From the NCBI GenBank assembly GCA_025359885.1, contig JANYDG010000079.1, positions 1-64,000 of the forward strand: DNA of 64,000 bases. The letters run 5' to 3'. This stretch comes from Acidobacteriota bacterium (lineage in GTDB: Bacteria; Acidobacteriota; Terriglobia; Terriglobales; Acidobacteriaceae). Positions 52,710 through 61,948 of the stretch are shown here, piece after piece (positions within the stretch are counted from its first letter, which is position 1; each line of letters opens with the position of its first letter). Under the pieces are notes generated by a model. It saw only the letters and a program-made list of their open reading frames with translations, did no database searches and had not been told where the DNA came from. A program made the position numbers and the translations under genes.

Positions 52710-54011
52710 ATGCGCATCCGTTCTGAATTACTTCTTGCTTTGTCTCTCACGTGTGTCGGCCTCTCCGGTTTGGCCCAGCCCGCCGCAACCCCCACCCGCA
52801 CCCTCATCCGCGCAGGACACCTGCTCGACGTCCATTCCGGCAAGCTCCTTGACGCCCAGACCATCGTCGTCGTCGGCGAAACCATCCAGTCCATCGCCCC
52901 CACCGCCTCCACGCCCGCCGCCCCCGGCGACAAGGAAATCGACCTCGGCTCCATGACCGTCACCCCCGGCCTCATCGACGTCCACACTCACATCACCATG
53001 AACACCGAGTTCGATCCCTATAAGGAACTCACCAGCACCAACGCCAAGGAAGCCATCAACGGCGTCGTCAATGCGCAAAAGACGCTGCTTGCCGGTTTCA
53101 CCACCATCCGCAACGTCGGCGCGGGCGGCTACACCGACGTCGATCTGCGCGACGCCGTCGATTCCGGACAGGTTATCGGACCGCACATGCAGGTCTCCGG
53201 CCCCGCCCTCGGCATCACCGGCGGCCACTGCGACGACAACCTGCTGCCTTTCGAATATCACCAGGTCGGCGAAGGCGTAGCCGACGGCATCGCCGCCGTC
53301 CAACAAAAGGTCCGCCAGAACATCAAGTACGGCGCCACCGTCATCAAGGTCTGCGCCACTGGCGGCGTCCTCTCCAAGGGCGACAGCCTGCAGGCCTCCC
53401 AGTACACCCTCGAAGAACTCAAGGCCATCGTCGCCGAAGCCCACCGTCTCGGCCTCAAAGTCGCCGCTCACGCCCATGGCGCGCAGGGCATCCTCTGGTC
53501 CTCTCAGGCGGGAATCGACTCCATCGAGCACGGCTCCTTCGTCGATGCCGCCGGCATCGCCGAGATGAAGAAGAACGGCACCTACATGGTCCCCACCCTC
53601 TACCTCGAAGACTGGATGATTGAGAACGGCCACCTCCCGCCCTTCTACCAGCAAAAGATGAAAGACACCATCGCTGTCGCCAAGCCCAACATCAAAAAAG
53701 CCTACGAAGCCGGAGTCAAATTCGCTCTCGGCACCGACGCCGCCGTCTATCCCCACGGCCTCAACGGCCACGAGCTCGAAGTCTACGTCCGCGACCTCGG
53801 CATGACCCCACTCGCCGCCATCCAGTCCGGCACCGTCAATGCTGCCGACCTGATGGGATGGAGCGACAAGACCGGCTCCCTCGACCCCGGCAAATGGGCC
53901 GACATCATCGCCGTCGACGGCAATCCACTGCAAGACGTAAAGCTCTTCCAGGACGTAAAGTTCGTGATGAAGTCCGGCGTGGTTTACAAGGGCGGCAACG
54001 CAGCCAAATAA
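52710..54011 (+). CDS. Secreted amidohydrolase (imidazolonepropionase/prolidase-like)
   Basis: A 433-residue metal-dependent hydrolase with a signal peptide (LLLALSLTCVGLSGLAQ). Metal ligands: His92 and His94 in DVHTH, a Lys in VIKVCATGG that is probably carboxylated, HAHG, the EHG motif, and Asp in LGTDAAV. The arrangement is that of the broad amidohydrolase subfamily including Xaa-Pro or Xaa-Arg dipeptidases and imidazolonepropionase-like proteins. Dipeptide hydrolysis is plausible, given pepA downstream, but unproven. Confidence 0.88.
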   Translation: MRIRSELLLALSLTCVGLSGLAQPAATPTRTLIRAGHLLDVHSGKLLDAQTIVVVGETIQSIAPTASTPAAPGDKEIDLGSMTVTPGLIDVHTHITMNTEFDPYKELTSTNAKEAINGVVNAQKTLLAGFTTIRNVGAGGYTDVDLRDAVDSGQVIGPHMQVSGPALGITGGHCDDNLLPFEYHQVGEGVADGIAAVQQKVRQNIKYGATVIKVCATGGVLSKGDSLQASQYTLEELKAIVAEAHRLGLKVAAHAHGAQGILWSSQAGIDSIEHGSFVDAAGIAEMKKNGTYMVPTLYLEDWMIENGHLPPFYQQKMKDTIAVAKPNIKKAYEAGVKFALGTDAAVYPHGLNGHELEVYVRDLGMTPLAAIQSGTVNAADLMGWSDKTGSLDPGKWADIIAVDGNPLQDVKLFQDVKFVMKSGVVYKGGNAAK

Positions 54012-54012
54012 A

Positions 54013-54052
54013 CCGACTCCCCCAGTCTCTCCTTCGAGACTGGGGGAGTCGG
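54013..54052. terminator. 17-bp perfect hairpin after the amidohydrolase
   Basis: 54013-54029 pairs perfectly with 54036-54052 around a six-base loop. It starts two bases past the stop codon. The T-rich flank lies on the minus strand side, so it can act in either direction. The rest of the gap to pepA (to 54244) shows only a small GGGCTGTGTGACACAGCCC palindrome. Confidence 0.75.
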
Positions 54053-54244
54053 GCAAATCCCAGGCTGCCGGGCTGTGTGACACAGCCCGCTAAAATGGTC
54101 AATATTACCGTTCGCTGTAACAAGGCACAAAAGCACCATAAAAACGGCAAATGGAACTGATAGAAAACAAACTACTTCCAACAAAGTTTTCCAGACCCGT
54201 CCCATTCGCTGAAATGTTACACGTGTGACATTTTGATTCCATGG

Positions 54245-55786
54245 CTACTTCTCGTAGCTGCGCACCCATTCCAGAATGCTGCGTACCCCGAACCCACTCG
54301 GCCCTTTGGCGATGAAAGGCTTGGTGTCTTCGTACCAGGCCATCCCAGCGATGTCCAGGTGAATCCACGGCGTATCGCCAGCGAAAACCTGCAGGAACTG
54401 CGCGGCAGTCGAGGCTCCGCCCCAGCGGCCGCCCGTGTTTTTAAGGTCAGCAATGTCCGACTTGATCTGCTCCAGATATTCGTCCCCGAGCGGCAGACGC
54501 CAGATTTTTTCGCCGGAGATTTCCAGCGATTTGACCAGCTTTTCGTAGGTCTCATCGTTGTTTGAGAAGCCTCCGGCGCTCACCGGCCCGAGCGCGACGA
54601 CGCAGGCTCCGGTGAGTGTGGCGGCGTCGATCAGGTGGGTGCATCCAAGCTGGCGGGCGTAGGTGAGACCGTCAGCAAGCACCATGCGGCCCTCCGCGTC
54701 GGTATTGATCACTTCGATGGTTTTGCCTGGTTCGTCGGCGGAAAAAGGCATAGCGGTCTGTACATCCCCCGGTTTTTGGGCCTTGCCGTCAGGCATGTTT
54801 TCAGCTGAACAGACTACGCTGATGACTTTGACCTTGGGCTTGATGCGGCCAATGGCTGCCATGGCGCCGAGCATGGCCGCTGAGCCGCCCATGTCGTACT
54901 TCATAAGTTCCATCTTTTCAGAGGGTTTGATTGAGATGCCGCCGGTGTCAAAGGTGATGCCTTTGCCGACCAGTCCCAAAACGGGACCGGTGTAGGTGGC
55001 GGGGTCGTAGCCTTCTGGTTCGTAGGTGAGGACGATTAGGGCGGGTGGTTCTTCAGAACCCTGGGAGACGGCCCAGAAGGCACCCATCTTGAGTTCGTGG
55101 AGCTTAGAGGTGCTGTAAACCTCTGATTTTAATCCGTTTGTGGTTGCCATGGCGGCGGCGCGCTGGCCCAGGATGGTGGGGGTGAGTTTGTTGCCTGGCT
55201 CGTTGACGAGTTCGCGGGCGAAGTTCTGGCTTTCGGCAACGATGATGCCTTCGGCGTAGCCAAGATTGACGGCGGCTGCATCCGCACCGGCGGTGGCAAT
55301 GACGGTGAAGTCATAGATACTAAGGTCTTTACGGTCAGAGCGGTAGGTGTCTGGGTCGTAGTCGGCCAGCAAGGCGCCTTCGACGGCGGCGCGGGCTGCC
55401 GAACCTGCGGGGAATTCTGCCGCGTAGGGGAGGGCAAATGCCGCGGCGCGAATGGCACGTGGCTTGGCGAAGCGGATTGCAGTGCCGACGGCTGCGCGGA
55501 CCGAGTGGGCAGTTGCCTTGGTCAGCTTACCTACGCCGACGATGAGCAGGCGCTTGGCGGCGAGGCCTACCGGGGTGTGGATGAGCAGGGTTTCGTTGGT
55601 TCCGGCCTTGAACTCGCCGAGCGAGAGCACGGTGGCTGCGGCGGCTTTCACGGCGGCATCTGCGGTCAGCAGGACCAATTCAGGTTTGGCGTCGGGGCCC
55701 TTGGCTAACTGTGTGTCGGCAGCGAGTACGATGAGGAGTTCCGTGGCGATGCCAGAGGGGGCGGTGAAAATGAGTTCGGTCTTCAT
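54245..55786 (-). CDS. pepA: Leucyl aminopeptidase (M17)
   Basis: 513 residues. The C-terminal catalytic domain holds the two-metal site: KGITFDTGGISIKPSEKMELMKYDMGG (Lys and Asp ligands) and NTDAEGRMVLADGL (Asp, Glu, catalytic Arg). The N-terminal domain is the variable part. It removes N-terminal residues from peptides in the cytoplasm, and homologues can also bind DNA. ATG 55786 fits the family start; the open frame to 55987 is not coding. Confidence 0.95.
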   Translation of the reverse strand: MKTELIFTAPSGIATELLIVLAADTQLAKGPDAKPELVLLTADAAVKAAAATVLSLGEFKAGTNETLLIHTPVGLAAKRLLIVGVGKLTKATAHSVRAAVGTAIRFAKPRAIRAAAFALPYAAEFPAGSAARAAVEGALLADYDPDTYRSDRKDLSIYDFTVIATAGADAAAVNLGYAEGIIVAESQNFARELVNEPGNKLTPTILGQRAAAMATTNGLKSEVYSTSKLHELKMGAFWAVSQGSEEPPALIVLTYEPEGYDPATYTGPVLGLVGKGITFDTGGISIKPSEKMELMKYDMGGSAAMLGAMAAIGRIKPKVKVISVVCSAENMPDGKAQKPGDVQTAMPFSADEPGKTIEVINTDAEGRMVLADGLTYARQLGCTHLIDAATLTGACVVALGPVSAGGFSNNDETYEKLVKSLEISGEKIWRLPLGDEYLEQIKSDIADLKNTGGRWGGASTAAQFLQVFAGDTPWIHLDIAGMAWYEDTKPFIAKGPSGFGVRSILEWVRSYEK

Positions 55787-56092
55787 GGACCGTATTATTT
55801 CACTGCCAGGCGGGGAGCGGGGTTGCAGGGTCGGAAGGGTGTGAGAATTTGGTCTCGCGGTGGGATTGTGGTGGTTCGGCGGGCGCGATGGGTGGGCGGG
55901 TGTGGGTTGCTGTAGGGTTGGAACCGTTTGGCGGCTGAGGATAACGGCGTTTATCTGCGCCGAATCGGTCTGACCTAAAGACCGCAAGAGTGTTCATGAC
56001 GACAGGAGCATGGTAGCCTTCACTTGGCTGCTGCCTGAGCTACAAGAAAAATGGGCGATCACAGCTCTCCGGGATAGGGTTGCTAGCAAACG
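55787..56092. other. Intergenic region between pepA and the two-gene cassette
   Basis: 306 bases with promoters for both directions presumably. It has G-rich runs (GGTGGGCGGGTGTGGG) but no strong palindrome, RNA gene or clear -35/-10 pair that I would defend. Confidence 0.35.
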
Positions 56093-56707
56093 ATGACGGC
56101 CAACGAACATTTCGAAGCGAAGCCTTTTGCCCTGCCCGAGTACGAGCGTGCACAGTTCGAATTCCTGAGTCTGGCTGTCAAGGGGCTGATGAAAACTAAG
56201 AATCCGGTCTACGCGCAGTTACGTGAAGCCGAGCCGATGGAGAACATACCAATCACCCAGAACACCATGCCCTCAGGCGAGGTTGTGGCGACTGCGCCAT
56301 TGATGATGGTGTCTAAAGCGGTTGTAAAGCTCGATGACGTACGAATGCGCAACCTTGAGTATCTTGCGGAACAAGCAGATTCGATCGCGGAAGAAAGAAT
56401 CGGCCACTGCATGCGTCATTTTTACGACACACTCGCGCGGACCTGCGAAGGAGCGGGAACAGCAACAATCATGAACGGTGCGCCATTCACATTCGAAGCC
56501 TATCTCCAGAGTTTTTCGAAAATGGACCTTCGTTTCCGGAAGGACGGGACGCCGATTTTGCCGCAATTGATTGCCAGCCCTGAAATGGTGAAGGCAATCT
56601 CGGCGCTGCCTCAGTGGACAGTGGACCAGCAGAAACAGTGGGACGACATGATTGAGGGTAAACGTAAGGAGTTTTTTGCTAACCGACGCCATCGCAAGCT
56701 ATGTTAA
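56093..56707 (+). CDS. Hypothetical protein, first gene of a two-gene cassette
   Basis: 204 residues, family not recognised. The middle (VVKLDDVRMRNLEYLAEQADSIAEERIGHCMRHFYDTLARTCEGAGTAT) is long and helical. A more compact C-terminal part follows (FTFEAYLQSFSKMDLRFRKDGTPILPQLIASPEMVKAISALPQWT), ending in a basic tail (KRKEFFANRRHRKLC). It has no membrane segment or signal. There is a faint likeness to capsid-type helix-plus-sheet layouts, but I would not call it phage. The downstream nuclease-like gene starts within its last 32 bases, so the two are coupled and probably act together. Confidence 0.6.
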   Translation: MTANEHFEAKPFALPEYERAQFEFLSLAVKGLMKTKNPVYAQLREAEPMENIPITQNTMPSGEVVATAPLMMVSKAVVKLDDVRMRNLEYLAEQADSIAEERIGHCMRHFYDTLARTCEGAGTATIMNGAPFTFEAYLQSFSKMDLRFRKDGTPILPQLIASPEMVKAISALPQWTVDQQKQWDDMIEGKRKEFFANRRHRKLC

Positions 56708-58259
56708 GTCGCTGACCGAACGTGAGTTCGATGCGCCATTCATGGCACTCCTGCGCCTGCAAGGTTTTAGGGACATCCACTTTCTGCACGGATCGTTTGA
56801 GTTCGGCAAGGATTTTATCGCCAAAGGCATCGACGAAGGCAAACCAGCTCAGTTCCTTTTCCAGTCCAAGGCAGGCGACATCAATCTTACTGACTGGAAC
56901 GCCTTGCGCGGCCAGATCGACATGTTGCGCACAAATTCGCTCGCTCATCCAAATTTCGATCAGGATCTTCCACGCAAGGCGATTCTCGTTATCACTGGAA
57001 GGCTCGTGGGTGGCGCGCCTTTGGCGGCGCAACAGTACGCGGAGCAGCTCAAGGCGCGGGGCGAGATTCAATTCACTACATGGGACAGGGATTCTCTAAT
57101 CGACATGCTCGCCCGTGATCCAGTGTGCTTGAGCGGTTCATCACTTGAATTGCTCCAGATATTAGGGTCACAGCATGATCAGCTGAACTTCACCGTCCTC
57201 GAAAGATACTCGCGGTCGTGGATACGCACAGCATGGAATACCCAAAACTTACGGGATTCGCTTGAGGCTGCGGTCATCGCAAGCCATTGCCGACGGTCGA
57301 ACCGTCTCGACCTCGCCTGCCACATCGCCCTTATGCTCCTGCGCTCGACCCTTGCGACGATCCACAGTTTGAGGCCGGTGCCTGAGACAGCTGTGGTCTC
57401 TGTGGCCACGGCGAAGGCTCAATTCCGCCACTATGGGCTGGATCTATGGAGCGAATGCGAGGGACGATTTCTAGAGCCTGACGCAATCCTGTGGTCCGAT
57501 GGGTCGCCGTTCCCATTTGTCTCCTACCCGGTTCGTTGCATGCATATTTTGGAGCTTTTGGGCATGCTCGGGCTTCTGGAACGAGACATAGACCAAAATA
57601 GTCAGATTTCACCGAAAGTGGCCGCATACTTGGAGCAGTTCATTGAAGCGAATGTCGGAACCACGCATCTTCCTTCCGATCGGTGGGCTGTTTCACTTGT
57701 GCCTCCCTCTCTTTTGATCGCTACTTCCGCAAAAGCGGCGACAGTACAGTCCTTTCTCACAATGAGTACTAAGTGGATTGCAGACTCTTACGACGAGGGC
57801 AGCTTCGGGTTGGCGCATGTCCATGCCACTCCTGCGGAGGAAACGGCCTATTTTCTTGGATCTCCGTTCGATTTCATTGAGCTGAAGGAGAGGAGCGAAA
57901 GCCTCGCAGCGTCGATAATCCTTGATCTTGCTTGTGTTCTGGAATTCGAAGAGCTATATAACACTGCCCGCAACGAATTTTTGGCGGTCGATATAGTGCT
58001 ACCCGTGATCGAGACTGGTGACGACCAAAGCCAATACTGCCTACACGCTGGAAGTCATACCTATGAGCCCAACATGCCCTACGAAGAAAATTGGAAGCCA
58101 ATTGAAGGGTGGAGGAACGCACCTCATCACAGCCGAGGCGTTGAAGTTCACTATCCCGAGTCGATCGGAACAGCCTGGGACCAACTTGCAATGAGTTGCG
58201 TTCTGAGAGATAGGTTTTTTGTAAAGAGTTGGAGACGCCTTCTGGGCAAGCCGGTTTGA
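56676..58259 (+). CDS. Putative PD-(D/E)xK nuclease-like protein, second gene of cassette
   Basis: About 527 residues. The N-terminal 110 residues fit a restriction-endonuclease-like (Mrr-type) fold: EREFDAPFMALLRLQGF (Glu17), FEFGKDFIAKG (Asp46), then QFLFQSKAG (Gln63, Lys65), i.e. D-(16)-Q-x-K, then a helix and AILVITGRLVG. The remaining 400 residues match nothing I recognise: a helical middle, then an acidic C-terminal domain (LACVLEFEELYNTARNEFLAVDIVLPVIET). The start is most likely TTG 56676, four bases after AAGGAG, overlapping the first gene by 32 bases; a TTG at 56652 lacks such a site. Likely a DNA-cutting effector with a dedicated partner. Confidence 0.65.
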   Translation: MLTDAIASYVKSLTEREFDAPFMALLRLQGFRDIHFLHGSFEFGKDFIAKGIDEGKPAQFLFQSKAGDINLTDWNALRGQIDMLRTNSLAHPNFDQDLPRKAILVITGRLVGGAPLAAQQYAEQLKARGEIQFTTWDRDSLIDMLARDPVCLSGSSLELLQILGSQHDQLNFTVLERYSRSWIRTAWNTQNLRDSLEAAVIASHCRRSNRLDLACHIALMLLRSTLATIHSLRPVPETAVVSVATAKAQFRHYGLDLWSECEGRFLEPDAILWSDGSPFPFVSYPVRCMHILELLGMLGLLERDIDQNSQISPKVAAYLEQFIEANVGTTHLPSDRWAVSLVPPSLLIATSAKAATVQSFLTMSTKWIADSYDEGSFGLAHVHATPAEETAYFLGSPFDFIELKERSESLAASIILDLACVLEFEELYNTARNEFLAVDIVLPVIETGDDQSQYCLHAGSHTYEPNMPYEENWKPIEGWRNAPHHSRGVEVHYPESIGTAWDQLAMSCVLRDRFFVKSWRRLLGKPV

Positions 58260-58680
58260 GCCTTGCTTGACTTCAGTAAGGTTGTTCGCAAATCACTCCT
58301 CATAAGTCGGATTGGGGGAAGTCGAAAGTTCGGGCCGTCGAGGCCCCTCGGGAGGGCTTTGGCTGCTGTCTGTTTGGCACGGCTGAAGCCGTGCCCTTTT
58401 ACAAAGCGAAGGGTGGGGTGCGAGGCAAAGGCAGATTCTCTGCGGGCATTTGAGGCGAGAAAAGCAACGGCAAAAGCAGCGACTCATGGGCAATTGCGGT
58501 TCCCATGTCCCACCACTCCGGCGAGGAATTCGCTTCGCTGGAGGCTCGGGAGAGGCGGGAGATGGGTCACCCGGCCCGTCATACACCTCGGCGATGGGAC
58601 ATAGAAGGCACGGCCAAGGCCGTTTGATTTGCTGGTGTTGGCGTCGGGGTTGCGGCTGGGGCTGGGTTGTTTTTGGGGAT
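58260..58680. repeat. Intergenic mosaic of palindromic REP-like elements
   Basis: No protein is convincing here. GGCACGGC-TGAA-GCCGTGCC (58376-58395) followed by CTTTT is a hairpin that can end the cassette transcript. A related half (GGCACGGCCAAGGCCG) recurs near 58606. Between them lie GGTGGGGTGCGAGG and other short GC-rich pieces. The arrangement is that of dispersed palindromic repeats accumulated between genes. Confidence 0.55.
58376..58399 (+). terminator. REP-type hairpin acting as terminator
   Basis: An 8-bp stem with a TGAA tetraloop (58376-58395) and CTTTT after it. It is the first strong structure downstream of the nuclease-like gene, 117 bases past its stop. Confidence 0.6.
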
Positions 58681-59229
58681 TTACCGTCCGCCTTTGTGTT
58701 TGCTTTCGTTGATGGCGGCGCGGGATTCGCGGTCGGCTTCGCGGCGTTTTTCGGTTTCGCGCTTGTCCCACTCCTGTTTGCCTTTGGCGACGGCCAGTTC
58801 GCATTTGACGCGGCCGTTGCGGAAATAGAGGCGGACGGGGATGAGCGTATGCCCTTTGATCTGCGTCTTGACGTGTAGCTTCCGGACTTCCTCTTTATGG
58901 AGCAGGAGTTTGCGGGTTCGGAGCGCGTCGTGATTCTGGCTGTTGCCGTGGGAGTAGGGACCGATATGCAAGTTGAGCAGGAAGGCTTCGTCGTCTTTGA
59001 TAAGCCCGTAGGCGTCTTTGAGATTGGCCTGGCCCTCGCGGATGGACTTGACTTCAGTGCCGCGGAGGGCGACGCCGGCCTCGACTTTTTCAACGAGAAA
59101 GTAGTTAAAGCTTGCGCTGCGATTGAAAGCGGCGTCGCGCTGGCCGCTGGCGACGGGGTCGCGGGGCTTGGCTGCCTGACCGGTAGGTTTGGCTGCGGGG
59201 GCGATGTTGTAGCTGCTTTGGCGCGACAT
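58681..59229 (-). CDS. smpB: SsrA-binding protein SmpB
   Basis: 182 residues. It carries tmRNA into stalled ribosomes for trans-translation. The core is clear: ASFNYFLVEKVEAGVALRGTEVKSIREGQANLKDAY, LHIGPYSHGN, RTRKLLLHKEE, IPVRLYFRNGRVKCELAVAKGKQEWDKR. The C-terminal tail is basic, as required for the mRNA channel. The N-terminus is about 25 residues longer than usual. AGGAAG precedes ATG 59229. It is divergent from the secretin gene. Confidence 0.96.
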   Translation of the reverse strand: MSRQSSYNIAPAAKPTGQAAKPRDPVASGQRDAAFNRSASFNYFLVEKVEAGVALRGTEVKSIREGQANLKDAYGLIKDDEAFLLNLHIGPYSHGNSQNHDALRTRKLLLHKEEVRKLHVKTQIKGHTLIPVRLYFRNGRVKCELAVAKGKQEWDKRETEKRREADRESRAAINESKHKGGR

Positions 59230-59497
59230 GGTGAAACTTCCTCGAATCTTCATGCTAGCACTGGCGCAGTTTCAGGCCGGGCTGTAAAGGAGCTTTGCTA
59301 GAATGAGGCATTGCTGGAGTGTGGCATTTGGTCTTTCGAAGCGTTCCGGGAGCTGGTTTTCCGGGAATTTTGCTGGACATCGGCTGAGAACTGCTATGGG
59401 AAGCGTAGGCAGTTCGCGCGACGCTGCAGGACCAGCCCCGAGGCAGAGCCGGAATTCTGCAGGGACACCAGCGCATGAGAAGTTGTATGGGAGTTTG

Positions 59498-61906
59498 ATG
59501 AACCGCCTTGCTAGCCCGCTCACCCTTTCGAAAAATGTCGTAGCCCTGCTGTTGACCGCGTCGATGATGCTCGCGCCGCTTGGCCCGTTGTCGATACCGG
59601 CGTCGGCGGAAGACTCGGCGAGGAAGCTGTATTCGATCGGCCAATCTGCTGAGGCGCATGAGGACTATGAAGCTGCGTTTGAGGCATATAGCAAGGCTTA
59701 TGCCAAGGCTCCGACGGACCTGCGGATGCGCGAGGCGTTTTATCGCAGCCGGCAGGCGGCTGGGGTTTCGCATGTGACTCAGGGGCGCAAACTGCTGGCG
59801 GCGGGCAACGAGGCCGCGGCGTTGACGGAGTTTATGCGCGCGGTCGCGGTTGATCCGGGCAATGAGGCGGCCTCACAGGAGCTTGCGCATCTTCGCGCAC
59901 ACCAAGGCAACACGCCGGTGCGCAGCGAAACGAGTCTGAGCGAGCCTGCAGCAGCGGCCATGGAAGATGCAGCAGCGCCGGCGGAGCTGAAGCCGGTTTC
60001 AAATGAGCCACTGACGCTACATATGACGGAAGACACAAAGGTGATCTACCAGGCGATCGGCAAGGCGGCGGGGATCAATGTGCTTTTTGATCCGGACTAC
60101 AACGGCAAGCGCATTCAGGTGGACTTGAACAATGTTTCTTTGATGGACGCGTTGCGGATTGTGGGTACGCTTTCGACGACGTTCTGGCGGCCGGTGACGG
60201 AGAACACGGTCTTTGTGGCCCAGAATAGCCGCGCCAAGCGGACGGAGTTGGATGAGCAGGCGGTGCAGACGTTTTATCTCTCGAATGCCTGGCAGCAGAA
60301 TGATTTGAACGACGTGCAGACGGCGCTGCGTAATGTGCTGCCGAACGCAAAGGTCTATGGGGTTCCGAGCCAGAATGCGATTGTGATGCGTGCGACACCG
60401 GATGAACTGACGCTGGCGCAGAAAGTGATCAACGATCTGGACAAGGCACGGCCTGAAGTGGTGGTCGATATCGCGGTCATGGAAGTGAACAAGGACAAGC
60501 TGCGGAACATTGGCCTGAGCTGGCCGGGCAGCATCAGCTTTGCGTTGCAGCCGCCTACGTCTTCAAGCACGACTACGACTACGGGGACCGGGACGGGTAC
60601 TGCCTCATCCTCGTTGACGCTGAATAACCTGGCGAATCTGAATGCGAACAACTTTGCGGTGACGGTGAGCTCGGCGACGGCGAACCTGCTGATGTCGGAT
60701 TCTGATACCAAGATTTTGCAGAACCCGAGCATCCGATCTACCGATTCACAGAAGGCGACAATCAAGATCGGTTCGCGTATTCCGATTGCGACGGGTTCGT
60801 ATTCGGCTGGTGTGAGTACGGCGATTACGCAGTCGGCGGTGCAGACGCAGTTCCAGTACATTGATGTTGGCGTGCAGATCGACATGACGCCGACGGTGCA
60901 CTACGACCACGATGTGACGCTGAAGATGAAGATTGAGGTGAGCTCTGAGAGTGGTACTTCGACGATCAGCGGCGTGACGGAACCGATTATCGCGCAGAAG
61001 TCTTCTGACTCGGTGATTCGTCTGCGTGAGGGTGAGGCGAGCATCCTGGTTGGAATTCTGAACAAGCAGGATTTGGTAAGCGCGAGTGGTATTCCTGGTT
61101 TGGGCGAACTGCCGCTGCTGAAGTATATCTTTGGTTCGCGGTCGCATGAGGTTGTGGACGACGAGATTGTGTTTGTTCTGACGCCTCATATTGTGCGCGC
61201 CCAGGAGCTGACGCCCTTGAATCTGCGTTCGATTGATACGGGGTCAGGGCAGGCGATTGAGCTGCGGCATATTGCTCCGGTCGATACCAGATCGGCCGAG
61301 CCAGTGCAGCCGAAGCCAGGCCGGAACTTGCCTGCGGGCAAGCCGGGTATGCCGGGGCCGGGCGCAGGGGCATTGCGGGGCCAGACTTCAGAGGCTGCGG
61401 TGCCATCAGCGCTGGCGCAGTTGCGGCAAAACAGCCAGGCGGATATTCCGAATGCGGCATCCGGTCCAGTTCCTGCCAGTGGAGTTCCTGCAGCACCGCT
61501 CTCAATGGTTTTGACACCGAGTGCGATAAACCCAACAGTCGGATCGAATTTTCCGGTGGCTGTGACGCTGACGGGAGCCCAGGATATTGCGTCTGTTCCG
61601 CTGCAGATCCAGTACGACGCGAGCAAGCTGACGCTGGTGAATGTGGACAGCGGGGACCTGTTAGGGAAGGATGGGCAGGCCGTTGCCCTGGTGCATCGGG
61701 ATGACGGTCCGGGGATGATCACGATTGCTGCATCGCGACCGCCGGGGACTGCGGGAGTCTCGGGCAGTGGAGCGGTGTGCATTCTCACGTTTCAGGCGAA
61801 GACATCGGGGGAATCGGATGTTGTGATCACGCGTCCTGGTGCGATGGATTCTGCGCAGCGCCCGGTACCGGTGAGCGCTCAGAATGCTCACGTCGTCATT
61901 CAGTAG
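59498..61906 (+). CDS. Type II secretion/type IV pilus secretin with TPR and cohesin domains
   Basis: About 802 residues. The signal peptide (ALLLTASMMLAPLGPLSIPASAE) is followed by a TPR-like region (AHEDYEAAFEAYSKAYAKAPTDLRM). An STN/N0-type domain comes next (INVLFDPDYNGKRIQVDLNNVSLMDALRIV), then a secretin N1-type domain (LPNAKVYGVPSQNAIVMRATPDEL). The secretin pore has VDIAVMEVNKDKLRNIGLSW, then SGIPGLGELPLLKYIFG and VFVLTPHIVR. After a Pro/Gly linker, the last 130 residues resemble a cohesin domain (VPLQIQYDASKLTLVNVDSGDLL). The start at 59498 fits the signal peptide; the upstream frame to 59303 does not. Two pseudopilin genes follow. Confidence 0.9.
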   Translation: MNRLASPLTLSKNVVALLLTASMMLAPLGPLSIPASAEDSARKLYSIGQSAEAHEDYEAAFEAYSKAYAKAPTDLRMREAFYRSRQAAGVSHVTQGRKLLAAGNEAAALTEFMRAVAVDPGNEAASQELAHLRAHQGNTPVRSETSLSEPAAAAMEDAAAPAELKPVSNEPLTLHMTEDTKVIYQAIGKAAGINVLFDPDYNGKRIQVDLNNVSLMDALRIVGTLSTTFWRPVTENTVFVAQNSRAKRTELDEQAVQTFYLSNAWQQNDLNDVQTALRNVLPNAKVYGVPSQNAIVMRATPDELTLAQKVINDLDKARPEVVVDIAVMEVNKDKLRNIGLSWPGSISFALQPPTSSSTTTTTGTGTGTASSSLTLNNLANLNANNFAVTVSSATANLLMSDSDTKILQNPSIRSTDSQKATIKIGSRIPIATGSYSAGVSTAITQSAVQTQFQYIDVGVQIDMTPTVHYDHDVTLKMKIEVSSESGTSTISGVTEPIIAQKSSDSVIRLREGEASILVGILNKQDLVSASGIPGLGELPLLKYIFGSRSHEVVDDEIVFVLTPHIVRAQELTPLNLRSIDTGSGQAIELRHIAPVDTRSAEPVQPKPGRNLPAGKPGMPGPGAGALRGQTSEAAVPSALAQLRQNSQADIPNAASGPVPASGVPAAPLSMVLTPSAINPTVGSNFPVAVTLTGAQDIASVPLQIQYDASKLTLVNVDSGDLLGKDGQAVALVHRDDGPGMITIAASRPPGTAGVSGSGAVCILTFQAKTSGESDVVITRPGAMDSAQRPVPVSAQNAHVVIQ

Positions 61907-61948
61907 TGCGAGACGAGTCGTGATGGATGACTCAGGAGTTGACGCGGG

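Noticed and set aside
52728-54083. 451-codon open frame on the minus strand
   Set aside because: Antisense shadow of the amidohydrolase: Gly/Val/Asp-rich, no start site, no family pattern.
56093-56707. First cassette gene as a phage capsid protein
   Set aside because: Only a vague helix/sheet resemblance; no portal, terminase or tail genes nearby and the partner is nuclease-like.
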